Shown here: positions 54,242 to 64,000 of the stretch, one piece after another
Numbering within the stretch: position 1 is the first letter of the stretch
How the letters are laid out: each line of letters opens with the position of its first letter
DNA from: Lepiota brunneoincarnata
Taxonomy: Eukaryota; Basidiomycota; Agaricomycetes; Agaricales; Agaricaceae
Direction: 5' to 3'
Length of the DNA stretch: 64,000 bases
Assembly (NCBI GenBank): GCA_023014365.1
Contig: JAEBUN010000024.1
Location: 1 to 64,000 of the forward strand
Notes under the pieces: generated by a model
The model's input: only the letters and a program-made list of their open reading frames with translations
Database searches by the model: none
What the model was told of the DNA's origin: nothing
Translations under genes and position numbers: made by a program

Positions 54242-55427
54242 GCTCGAAGGTAGAGGTAGAGCGTAGCCGATGGGTGGCCTCGTTGGCTGGCTGGTAGGTG
54301 AGGTCGTGGTGGCTCATCTTGGGACTCTTAATAGCGCCAAGCTGGGAGAGGACGGCAGGCCGTGGGGATGCAGCTGACACCTTTACCGTCCGCCTTTAGA
54401 TGACTGGCATGAGGCGCCCCAGTCATGAGGATGGCACGGCATACGGGGATAAGGAGCGTCGCTTGGGATGTATGGGGGATCTGAGATTGTCCGAGATGGT
54501 TTAACCATCCTCAGGGCCTCAGGCCTCAGGGCCCATGCGTCCTTACCCCGTTGCTATTTTCGTCTCCCCCGTTCTCCGAGACGAATGCGCTTGTGCTTAG
54601 CGGGCTTGTTCAACCGATAGATTGTTGATTTGGTGGCTAGGATTCTATGTTGGATCATTGGACGCGGCTCCGTGGAGAAGAAGGGGAAGTTGTAGAATCA
54701 TATCTTTCTTTTCTATGCTTTGTTTACTACCTATCCGCTTTGCTTTCGACCACCCACCACTCATGATTTCCGCTACATACTTTTTCGCTCTTCGTTCTCT
54801 ATTTCCTTTGGGCTTTGTGCAAGGTACAAGAGTAGAGAAGGGCAATATGTTATTTCCAGGCAGGTACACGTATGACACCCTCCATCAATTGCTACACATG
54901 ACATGTATACAACATTGCGTGAACGATGATATTCCGTCGTGCCTGATGCATGATGGCCTGACACGCGACAGACAGCCGATCATTCATTGAACGTCTTCTA
55001 TGTCGACCCCAACGTAATCCTTCAAGCCCATGTCATACGGCTGCGCCCGGTGGATGCTCGAGCCCAAATACAAAATGAAAACTTGGTCTTTGTAGTTGTA
55101 GGCTACCTCTGCAGGGAGGCCTTCAAGATACCGACGTTGCTGACGTTTTTCCCAAGTACTTACGTGAAACTTGGCATTGAGAGAGTGCCTGAAGTTCATC
55201 CCGGGCTGGAGCCAAGTTGGATAGGACCCGTAACTCAGGCTGACAACTCGTCCAATTTGCATGTATATAGATGGTCAACCCGGACCAGGAGACCTTTCCG
55301 CCTCCTACTGTGGGACTCACCCAGTGCCATTACGTGGGTGCGACTACAAAATGCATCACACAGGTGCTCCAGCCTCCCAACAAGCAAGATATCACGAGGG
55401 GCGGTTTACTTGAGGCACCAAATCCCG
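54242..55427. other. Intergenic, no gene recognised
   Basis: About 1.2 kb between the Ser/Pro-rich protein and the F-box remnant. GC-rich at first; short frames only. Confidence 0.4.
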
Positions 55428-56700
55428 TCAAATCGATTTGTAGCCAATCCCACCATTTTTTTCTCCATCCAACACTAGCTCCAACGTGGATCCCCCCGCA
55501 TAGATTAGACCACGCAGCGCTTCTTTGAGCTTGCCCGACCACTGAAGCTCCAGCTCCGACTCGAGGGAAAAGTCGCTTTGTGATTGCGAGAGTGAGATGT
55601 TGATGTTGGATTTCAGCATCTCCCCAGCTACGATGCGGAGGAACTTGAGCAATGGGAGATACCTCTTGGAGTCATGTTCGCCGACGCCAGTTGATTTGGA
55701 GTGTTTCCAGAGACGGCTGCTCAGGAATTATAGGGTGGTAGCCACCGCCCCCTCCCTGCAGCCTATCAATATCAATCTCTCTAAGCTCTGTAGGCCATTG
55801 GCCTCAAGTAAGGTACTCGACCGGCTGGATATAGCGATGAGGTAGCCAAAGCAATTCGAGTTCGACGAGTGAGGAAAAGCAGGAAAGGACAACTTGTTTG
55901 GGGTGCTGGTACCCCCAAGGTCAATGCGGCTGTTTGGATGGATGGCAGATGAAACGTGCTGCAAGGAACTGGTCACCCCACTCGGACGATTCACAGGCCA
56001 ATTCGAAATGATTGAGGCGGAGCAATACGCATGCTCTATTTTTGCATAGTGGCCCAACCCAGACGCACGGGTGCTCATATTACGGATGCACAGGAAAGTA
56101 AGGTTCCGGAAGTTCACCATCGAAAAGGAATTGCATGGCCACATCTATATTCAACCGCCTCATCTTAAGAGATGTGGATATTTGGGCAGGGAAAGTCGAC
56201 CTGGGGCAACCAGGCATCCAGGGAAAGTCTGTCCATGACCGGGGCTACAAGCTCAAACCTGGGGTGTTTCTAGAGACATCGAGTCCGGGGTGGGCCCGCT
56301 GAAAACTCCTCCGGTTGTGGAAAAGCACTAGACAACAAACGGGATAGCCAATCCCGTCGATGGGTCCCGGAGGCGAAGGGCTCGAATCTTCATCGCGTGC
56401 TCAGATTCGAACAAGAACATGGGCAGGCGACTCGGGCAGCGGAGATCGACCTTGGAGCGTCGTGAAGTTCCTGCTTTGCTTTAGGCACTTGCAATCGAGT
56501 TCCACAGGAAAAAGGGGTCAGGCGAGCATTTTTCAGAAAGTGCTCCAATAGACCAGCGATGTTGTGCATATTCTCCAGGTCCACGTATGCACAGAAAGCG
56601 GACCATATCTGGGGTGTTGAGTGGGCAATTTGGCGCCATGGGCGAGAGAACCCCTGCAGGGAGTGCCGTCGGCAATGATTGCAGACGGTTTAACCTTCGA
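55428..56700 (-). pseudogene. F-box/leucine-rich-repeat protein remnant
   Basis: Minus-strand frames carry pieces typical of basidiomycete F-box proteins: FSRPWRQIAHSTPQIWSAFC followed by an ENMHNIAGLLEHFL helix (about 56655-56540), then after frame changes RNLTFLCIRNMS, SSLVELELLWLPH (near 55860), NGLQSLERLILIGC (near 55790) and LPLLKFLRIVAGEMLKSNI down to a stop at 55428. The order suits a post-F-box region followed by leucine-rich repeats. I could not find the F-box helix itself or a clean set of splice sites, and several frame changes lack plausible introns, so it is probably decayed. Confidence 0.5.
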
Positions 56701-56997
56701 AGTAAGATTATTCGCCTCCCCTGAATTAAACATGTGACCTCATGTTGTTCATCTCACAAGCTAGTGAGACTATGGCGCGCGTGAGGAGTGTCGAGGTCAT
56801 TTAAATGTGCCACTGTGGATAAGCCTATATAAGCCCCACCAGGAGTCCGTAAATAGAACATGGATACAAAACCTAAAAATACGACAACCTACACAATTCC
56901 CTCCCACACGCCGAGCCCCGCGAAGAATACACCCAACGAAACCATAAACCCAATATACACAAAGGTTTGTATACCAATATAGGGCAAAAGCTGGGGG

Positions 56998-58809
56998 CTA
57001 TGAAGGACACCAAATAGCCATTGGAGAAATAAAACCATAGGGAGTGTGATCAAGAGCTGATCGTTGCTTTTCGAGCCCAGCGAGCGCTCCTGTAAAGCAC
57101 TCGGCGAGAATCCAAAAAGGGAAGCCTAGAATTCGAGGCGGCGGCGTCAAAGAAAACGTGGAGGTCATGTACGCTGCGGTGAGGAGTAGGGTGGAGCCCA
57201 AAATGAAGAGTGCCGAATTGAATCGGTGGAGACAGGAAATGAAAACAGGAATATGCTGCGGGTAGGGGTGTTAGTGTCACAGAATAGGAACATCCATATT
57301 CAACGCACGATGAATGGCATTCCGTAGATCTTTTCCAACTCATCCCTCCCCCGCAGCGCAATCAACTCATCGACATCACGTTCTACTTCTTCCTCGATAG
57401 CCTCCCTCAAGTGTGCGTCATCGCTATGGGCGGCAATGCTGCTAACAACACTGGGACGGCGCTCGAGAAGCTGCTGTCTCTCCGCATCCTCGCCCGGAAA
57501 GGCTCTTTGGGATTCCGCACGGCCCCTCAAGTTTTCATGATTGATACTACCATACCCTGACATCCGCACAATGTTCTGCTTGGGAGTTGACGCCACCCGC
57601 CTGATGCTGACGAGGACATCTCGGTATAACGCAATTCCCTCGTATCCTTGTTTGATGCCAACTACTGCCTCCGCTGCTGCCCACCCGAGCGCCACCCACC
57701 ATACCCGACGGAACGCAGGGATCGTACCACGTCGGATGGTCATACGCCACGTTTTGTGGAATGAGCAAAATTGGTATGACGGCTTGTCGAAGGACAACAA
57801 CGATGGCTCCTTGTGCGAGAGAGCTGAGACAAAGAGCAGGAATGGAGGATGGCGAAAAGATGAATGAAAAAAAGGAGAATATGGGGAGAGTTCAGCAGGT
57901 GCGACAGTGCCCAGAAGGCGGTGGCCGTGAAGAATTCAGGCAAAGGGAAAGGGAGGTATGGTGCATAGTGATAGGGGTCGTGTGGCCCAACTTCTAGCGG
58001 CAATGGATAGGCGATACGGGGAAGGTAGGCGAGGGAGAGGAAGACAAGGAGGGTGAAAGCGGGTGTCAGAGTGTACAGGCCGATAAGCCGCAGATATGAC
58101 CCTGCAGTGGTATCCCTTGTCAATGATAGACGCGTACATGACCAAAGATCGCCCTACCTCGATAAAGTCCCTGCAGAGCGAGCTCTTCATCCAGAATCCA
58201 TTCCTCTTCCTCTTCGTCACTGTCCTCCGCAGCTGATGATTGAACGGCGGCGTATCCAGATGTAGGCTCATCGAAGCTCCCTGTGGCGGTGGATCGTTGA
58301 CGCCGGCCATTCTCAACGTCTGCTTGCTCACTGTTGCGCTGGCTACCTTGATGTGGCACTGACATTGAGTGGAATGCTATCGTGTCGCTATCCTCGGGCA
58401 CACGACAGAGAAGAGAGACCTCTTCTCGACTCCGATGACGTTGGCGTTCCGGACTGGAACAAAGGGGAGGATTTGTGTAAGTGCTCTCTGCGGCCAAGGG
58501 TGACGATGAGCGTTGCGTGTGTGGCGGTTGTTCGAGAGTGGTGGTCGAAGCGAAGGGGGGAGTGGGGGTGGTGTGGGAAGGAGAATAGACAATCGATCGA
58601 GAACTAGCGGATTTGCCATTTCCAGATGACTCTCTAGCCACCACCGCGAATAGCCTTCGTGCACAGACACTGGACGGGTTGTCGAATTCCAGCTCAAAGT
58701 GGGTGCAACTTTTGGGTCGGGGCTGGGGGTACCAAGTTGCTAGGTGCTCTTGGCTCCGTGATCTTGGGAGTCCAGGTAGGATGATGTGTGACGTGGTGGT
58801 TGGTTGCAT
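56998..58809 (-). CDS. Conserved multi-pass membrane protein (two apparent 1-nt insertions)
   Basis: Exons 58809-58158, 58101-57309, 57255-56998; 566 residues if two extra bases in exon 2 are discounted (the phase arithmetic then closes exactly). The first 215 residues are hydrophilic, Ser-rich and end in an acidic run (EDSDEEEEEWILDEELALQG). The rest has about five or six membrane segments (YTLTPAFTLLVFLSLAYL, FFTATAFWALSHLL, GAIVVVLRQAVIPILLIP, VWWVALGWAAAEAVVGI, FILGSTLLLTAAYM, ILGFPFWILAECFTG) and a charged loop (EEEVERDVDELIALRGRDEL). No enzyme motif. The extra bases are in a T7 run near 57870 (after SPHILLF) and in GATCCCTGCG near 57718 (before AFRRVWW). Function unknown; the long cytosolic N-terminus plus membrane bundle is seen in uncharacterised fungal proteins. 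Confidence 0.78.
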
Positions 58810-60772
58810 CGCCCTACAACCATGCGTAGAGAAAACTTGCTATGCGAAGGATATGGCGAGTTTAAGTGTAGCGCTCGGATGGGCACCAGGTTTGCAGCTG
58901 TTAATGGCAGTCAGTGCATGGCCAACGCCGCCCACGCACCCTAAGCTATAAGTTGATGCAGTGTGGAGGGCTAGATGAGGTGTTATGACGAAATAATGAT
59001 GAACGGTTGAAACCCGGCTCTCACTTATAGGCAAACAGTCGTGTCGTTATGGCAGCCTTGAGTGAATTTTGCTCTCCGGAAAGGCGCGGAGTGCTTCAAA
59101 AAAAGAAGTTGGGGTCAAATGATGGCTACGAATAGTGTGCGAGGATCGCATGTAGTTTATCCCTCTGCAGTGCATTTTTTCTACTTGCGTCCCAGAGCCA
59201 GTGGACTTGTTGTCGGTCGCACGCGACGGCGACAAGGAGGCCCTTGGCACTCCAATTGTGTCGACGTAAAGCCTCCTTCGTATGTCAGAACATCACACAG
59301 AGTCTTCTGATACGGACCCTTTTGGTCCACATCCTATATATATATATATAAGTACTGTGAATTGCTGCTCTGCCACTGCCAGTCGCTTGATCATTTATTC
59401 GTCACGCTCCGCGTCAGAAGTATGTATCAGGGCTCCAGGGCCATTTTAGTCCATTTAAGACCAAACCACTCGAGCCTGGAATCCGTACCTTCCAGTGCTA
59501 TGAATCCTATCGACACAAGTAGCCGCTCGTTTAGACGCTTATGACCACTCCTCAGACTGGCTCATGCTATGGGCTCGTGTCGTCGAAGTGGGAGAAAAAA
59601 TATATTATTAGCAAGTCTCTGTGGCACCTCCGGGGTCAATAAAAGAGAGACCTTGGATTCTGATCGTCCCTTGATCAGCTGAGCCACCCCCAGCGAACCA
59701 ACAATCCGGTTGGTTGGGCAGCGGAGCTCTAGACCGACTGCAGCACACGGTTCTGCATCCAATATAAATGATTAATGAATGATTGTGTTCCGACAAGGAT
59801 ATCCAGCTCGATGCCAACTTGTATCGGCAGGTACTGCGAATGGTGAACAGGGATGGCGGCTTTTTCTCTAGGCGTCTCCCATGCAAACGATTGCGAGCAA
59901 GTGGTGAGAAGAGAGGGGAAAAACCCGAGTTATCTTCTGTACTATGACGGTATATGACCGAATGGCCTCTTGAACAGACGTCAGTCTCCCCCCCACGAGG
60001 CGTCAGCAGACCAAGGTGCTGGAGACTCATCTAACTAAAAAAAGGGCCCTCAGACCTCCGGTAGATAATCCTAAGATGTAAGGAACTAGCCATCCATAGA
60101 GCGAACTAACTCTTTATATCAGAGCTCAATCCACGTAGCTTTGTCTTAGAAAAATGACGGAAACCATGATTTATGTCGAGAGACCTGCCTATGTTTAGCG
60201 GAGATAGGGTCTTTCTCCGTATTTCCAGCGTTTCAAATGCCGTACTCACTCGCTTACAAATTACGCAAGGCTTGCAACTATGATCTCGATAACAAATGTT
60301 TCCCGAAAGCGAAAAGCCCTTGACTTAGTTCGAGCTTTGACCAGGAGAGGTGGTATTGACGTAGATTTCAAGAGGGGTTTTCACCTTGTCCAAAGTTTTT
60401 GGGACAGGTATGCAGAGACCATTTGGCTTTAATCAATTGAGTATTAGATCCCGGATTCCAGCCCGACGCTACGCCAACATTCGTATTTTGCGCCTTACCT
60501 AAGCAGAATTTAACCTGAAGCAGCCTCACTCGGAATAGGCAACCGTCATCGAGCTTCTCCGAGATGTTGTTAATGTATGGACCGCTTCCCTCTCTCTCCC
60601 TCCCTCTCTCTCCTTCCTCTTCACCCCTTCATGGATACGTCGTTGGTGCCTCAACTTACCCAAAACTAACAAACCCCGCACTCGATATCCAGCAAACCGA
60701 CACCTGAAGGCCCGTATTCCCAGAAACCCCTTCTGCACCGGATCCCAACTTGTCCGTCCAACTTGTTGGATG
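58810..60772. other. Intergenic region, no gene recognised
   Basis: About 2 kb. Contains a (TA)n microsatellite at about 59335-59351 and a CT-rich tract at 60580-60615. No domain-bearing ORF. Confidence 0.45.
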
Positions 60773-62372
60773 ATGGCGCTTTCCTCTTGGGACCGAGTAA
60801 AAAGTGTGTGGCCCTCTTTTTTTTTTAGAATCCCTCGTCCCCTATCTCACGCGATCACCAGTACTCCTACTGCACCTCCACGCACTCGCAATCCTCGCGT
60901 CCCTGGCTCGACTTTACTACCGGAAACGAACTCATCGCCTTTGGTGGGATGACTTTTGGGCATTCATCGCACTGCTCTGCGATTGCTTGATGGTGGTTGC
61001 TTATGCTATACGTAAAGGTACGACCACCGGCTTCATAACCTCTGGAGAGGCAAGAATCCCCAATCAATCATAAAATCACAATAAATCAATCCAACAGTAC
61101 TGACTGACGTCTTGCTTCTTTTTCTAGCACAGGAAAGCAACCTGCTTACACTAAGCGTAGTTCGTTGGATCTCGCTCGTCACGTTTACATCGGCACTTTG
61201 GGCGGCAAGACTCAGCATTGCTGTCAGCATTGTCCGACTTGTTCCCCCAGGTCCGGGACGCCATGTGGCAAAGACCGTAGCAGCACTCTTTGCGTTGATG
61301 TGGGTCGGGGTGCTTATCCAGAAGATGTTTATGTGCGGAGGGACGTTCACTCACCGTTTATATCGCCAAGTGTCAGGTGCCAAAGTCAACCGGAATCTTG
61401 GAACTCTGTAGTACGTGTCTTTTTTTTTTTTTTAATCAACCCTCCATGACGGCATCGCTGAGATCGATCTTCAGCGGACCTGACGGCTGATCTATGGCTG
61501 ATATGCTCCCCAGCGTACCTGCTTTGGGACGCGAAATTGACCCAGCGACGACAAATAGTGATTTTTTCGGTATTCGCAAGCAACATTTTCATGTCGATAG
61601 CGAGCATTGTGCACAGCATCCTCATTTTTAGGAAACATGTTTTATGGATTTTGGTCTCCGCACAGGTTGAGGTCAGTCCCTTGCGTCTGTCGTTCTCTGC
61701 CAATTTGGGGCTGACATAAACCGAAAAAAAAAACATTGCCAAGGTCCCGGTTTCCTTATTGGTCTGCAATCTCCTCGTCCTCGTAACATGGGTTTACTCG
61801 CGCATCTTTCCAAATGGGGCCGACGAGGATAGCACACATCACTCCTCTCCAGATATTCTACAGAAACACATCTACCACGTCGCCCGGCTATTCCCAATTA
61901 TGGTTTCGCTGGCTCCGTTCTTGTGCTCACAGACATGTCCATGTCCCTTTTCGGTACCTTTGAACAACCTCCATTGCACCCTACTCTCGGATCCAACCGA
62001 CTCCAACCACGTAGCCGTACCCTCCACAGCCCGGATCCGAGCACCCCTACCCGAGCTAAATTGATTCATTCACGACTTCGCACCATACACAGCTGCCCCG
62101 CTTTTATCTACCATCTTCCTAAATCTCTTGCAGAACAAGGCGACTGTAAAAAGGGCTTGTACGAGGACATGAACACGACAGACACGAATACGAACGCTGA
62201 GTTTTCGAGTTTAGCATTTAGTTCGCGGACTGAGGAGTGGGATCCCATGCGTTGCGAGACACATACGATGCGAGAGAGGAGGTTGTTGCGGCAGTTTTAC
62301 CGGGAGCGCATAAGGCAGGTGGCAGGGGAATTAGGCGATGGTCTGTCTCGGGGTTCTGGAGCGTTGAGATAG
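60773..62372 (+). CDS. WWDDFW-type fungal integral membrane protein, copy 1
   Basis: Probable exons: about 60773-61017, 61128-about 61405, 61475-61671, 61744-62372. The first junction and two later ones are unresolved: a T10 run at about 60820, a shift near 61373, and a change of frame near 61895. The protein shows a TM1 helix HLHALAILASLARLYYR, the RLWWDDFWAFIALLCDCLMV motif, SALWAARLSIAVSIVRL, a loop ending KSTGILELS, DLTADLWLICSPAYLLWDAK, and VSLLVCNLLVLVTWVYS. This seven-helix pattern with WWDD is that of the fungal rhodopsin-like/SAT4-type integral membrane proteins, role unknown. The tail is hydrophilic and acidic. Neighbour at 63325 is a paralog in tandem. Confidence 0.72.
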
Positions 62373-63324
62373 ACGGGCCGGCAAATAAATAAAAAAAGTC
62401 TTGGGAAGACGTTGAGGTGTGTCACGGTGACAATTGGATCATTATTTGGGACACAAATTCGTTTTCTTGTTCAAATTATGGCTCTCTTATCCCACATTCA
62501 TCTTTGGACGCCTACACAATTATCATTGGTTCCAGTCAACATTCGATTACACATTGTACACTACTGCTCTTTCACCAACTCTCTATAGTAAACATAGTTG
62601 AGCACTTAATGACCAAAAAGAGTTTGATTGACAAACCGTAGGAAAACCGGAACCAGAGCTACTTTCCAAGCTCTCCCACCTTCAATCGTTATTTTGGCAG
62701 GCCAACACTCCGATCAAGGGCCTGGTTGCCAACACGTCACTTGGAACGCTGGGGTCAAGCCGGTGACCAATTGATCGGTTCGTGAATCCCCCCCTTTCAA
62801 CCGGTCAGCGGAGTGGCTGGGCATTTCCAATATGTAAAGTGCCCCAAGTCGATATACAACCATGGTTAGAAACTGGTATAAGAAACCAAGCCAAAGCCAA
62901 ATCAGGAGCCAGGTCCCAGGATCCATGACTACAAGGATTACGATTCACTTGCACTGCAGGGTAGAGAAACCTTCCCCGCGCCGTGAACAATTTTCGTGAT
63001 TTTTTTGTTTTTGTTTTTGCGCATCGTCCCTGGCGGATTTCTCCGGGCAGATTAGATATTCCTGACATTCAATATACCCTTAACGGACGCAGCACGGGCA
63101 CGATAGTCACGTTAGTAACATGTCAAAGCGCGAAGGTGGCGAGTGGCACATAAACAAATGCATCAGCCCTGGTTTTTGGGTCTCCATTTCATATATGATA
63201 TATTTCACCCACAAACGATGCGAGAGGAATGACATATAAGTTAACGTTCAAGGTGTAGAACACAGTTCTGTCTTCTCACAACACTGTCCTTCCTGGACGC
63301 GCCCCCCCCCCCCCACCGAAGAGG
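62373..63324. other. Spacer between tandem paralogs
   Basis: About 0.95 kb, short frames only; upstream of copy 2 there is a C-rich homopolymer (63303-63314) just before the start codon. Confidence 0.45.
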
Positions 63325-64000
63325 ATGGCTGCTGGAATTACTGGCAGTGAGTCCCCCCCCCCCCTCCCCCTTCCCCTTCCCCTCACTGCTCGTCCTGCTC
63401 TTAAAGACGAGAGTGTCCTGATTTATTTTTTTCGCAGTCATGGCCGCCCTGCTGACTGTCCATGTTGCCGCGATTTTAACTACCGCCTTCCGACTCTTTC
63501 TTCGTTTCCGCAAGGGCCAGTTGTGGTGGGATGACTTTTGGGCTGGAGTGGGAGTATTGTGTGATATGGCAGCCATGATTGTGTATGTTGCCTTGCCTGT
63601 GCCAAAACAGTGTGAGTGTCGACCGGGATTAGTATGATTCGGTCCTGCGATTCTGACGCGATTTCTTTTTTTTTCTGCAACCTGCAGCTCGCATGAACAT
63701 CAACCAAAAGAGTGCCATCAGATGGGTCCATGTGGGTTCTTTTACTATCGCACTGTGGTAGGTGTATCGTTAACATCCTGCCATCTTATCAATGGTTTAC
63801 TACTCTTATGTATTATAGGGCTGCGCGATTGAGCATCGGCATGATGATGATCCGGGTCTACCCTCCGGGATCACTATTCCGAAGAATATCAAAAGCCGTC
63901 TGCTCTCTTTTTGGAATGATTTGCATAGGCCTTCTCATCCAGAAAGCCTTTTATTGCGGTAGCCCCCCGCGTTTTAGGATTGCATCGTGTGCCTATCCTT
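63325..64000 (+). CDS. WWDDFW-type fungal integral membrane protein, copy 2 (cut by window end)
   Basis: Exons 63325-63346, 63438-63611, 63688-63757, 63819-63958 (donor GTAGCC at 63959), continuing beyond the window. Start MAAGIT, then AALLTVHVAAILTTAFRLFL, GQLWWDDFWAGVGVLCDMAA, SAIRWVHVGSFTIALWAARL, MMMIRVYPPG and GMICIGLLIQKAFYCG. Aligns with copy 1 through the first four helices (WWDDFWA, ALWAARLSI, LIQK-F-CG), but its intron inside ALW/AARL is absent from copy 1. C-rich runs flank the first exon. Role unknown. Confidence 0.85.

Overview
The window looks like a chromosome segment from an Agaricomycete-type basidiomycete. Evidence: host genes are split by many GT..AG introns of about 45-65 nt with tiny exons (down to 13-14 nt), the protein families are typically fungal (CHO2-type PE methyltransferase, Zn2Cys6 regulator, WWDDFW integral membrane proteins), and the transposons are fungal chromovirus-type Ty3/gypsy, Ty1/copia and Tc1 elements. 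I cannot name the species.

The window has two halves. Positions 1 to about 30,460 are a nested transposon graveyard: the 3' end of a CpG-rich LTR element (family A, 1-1145) sits in a decayed gypsy element on the minus strand (G1, 1146-5977), which itself sits in a copia remnant (5978-8638). Three solo LTRs of family B with exact 5-bp target duplications, a Tc1 element (8764-10371), four family C LTRs, a second gypsy gag (G2), an unrecognised element and a third gypsy remnant (G3, 27513-29987) follow. Into G2 has jumped a full family B chromovirus (15295-23485, minus strand) with two 386-bp LTRs that look identical and a perfect AATGT duplication; it looks young and possibly active. The old copies have lost most CG dinucleotides as TG/CA, while the young copies keep them.

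Positions 30,762-64,000 are the host gene block: POP8-like RNase P/MRP subunit (-), DHHC palmitoyltransferase (+), ornithine aminotransferase (+), CHO2 (+), ALKBH6 (-), a short Zn2Cys6 protein (-), a 5.4-kb stretch without recognisable genes, a conserved large Ser/Pro-rich protein (+), an F-box/LRR remnant (-), a multi-pass membrane protein (-) and two tandem WWDDFW membrane proteins (+, the second cut by the window end). Exon structures were resolved by hand and checked by phase arithmetic.

Most interesting: (i) the young chromovirus appears to be self-primed (12-nt complementarity between its predicted mRNA 5' end and the site just after its 5' LTR), and family C shows the same arrangement; (ii) its roughly 980-nt leader has no ATG at all, yet keeps 208 open codons in frame with Gag; (iii) downstream of pol it carries two long ORFs overlapping in different frames over about 1 kb, the first separated from pol by one in-frame TAA; (iv) a hairpin in the family A LTR shows compensatory changes; (v) several host genes carry single extra bases, mostly in short homopolymers, which look like assembly errors.
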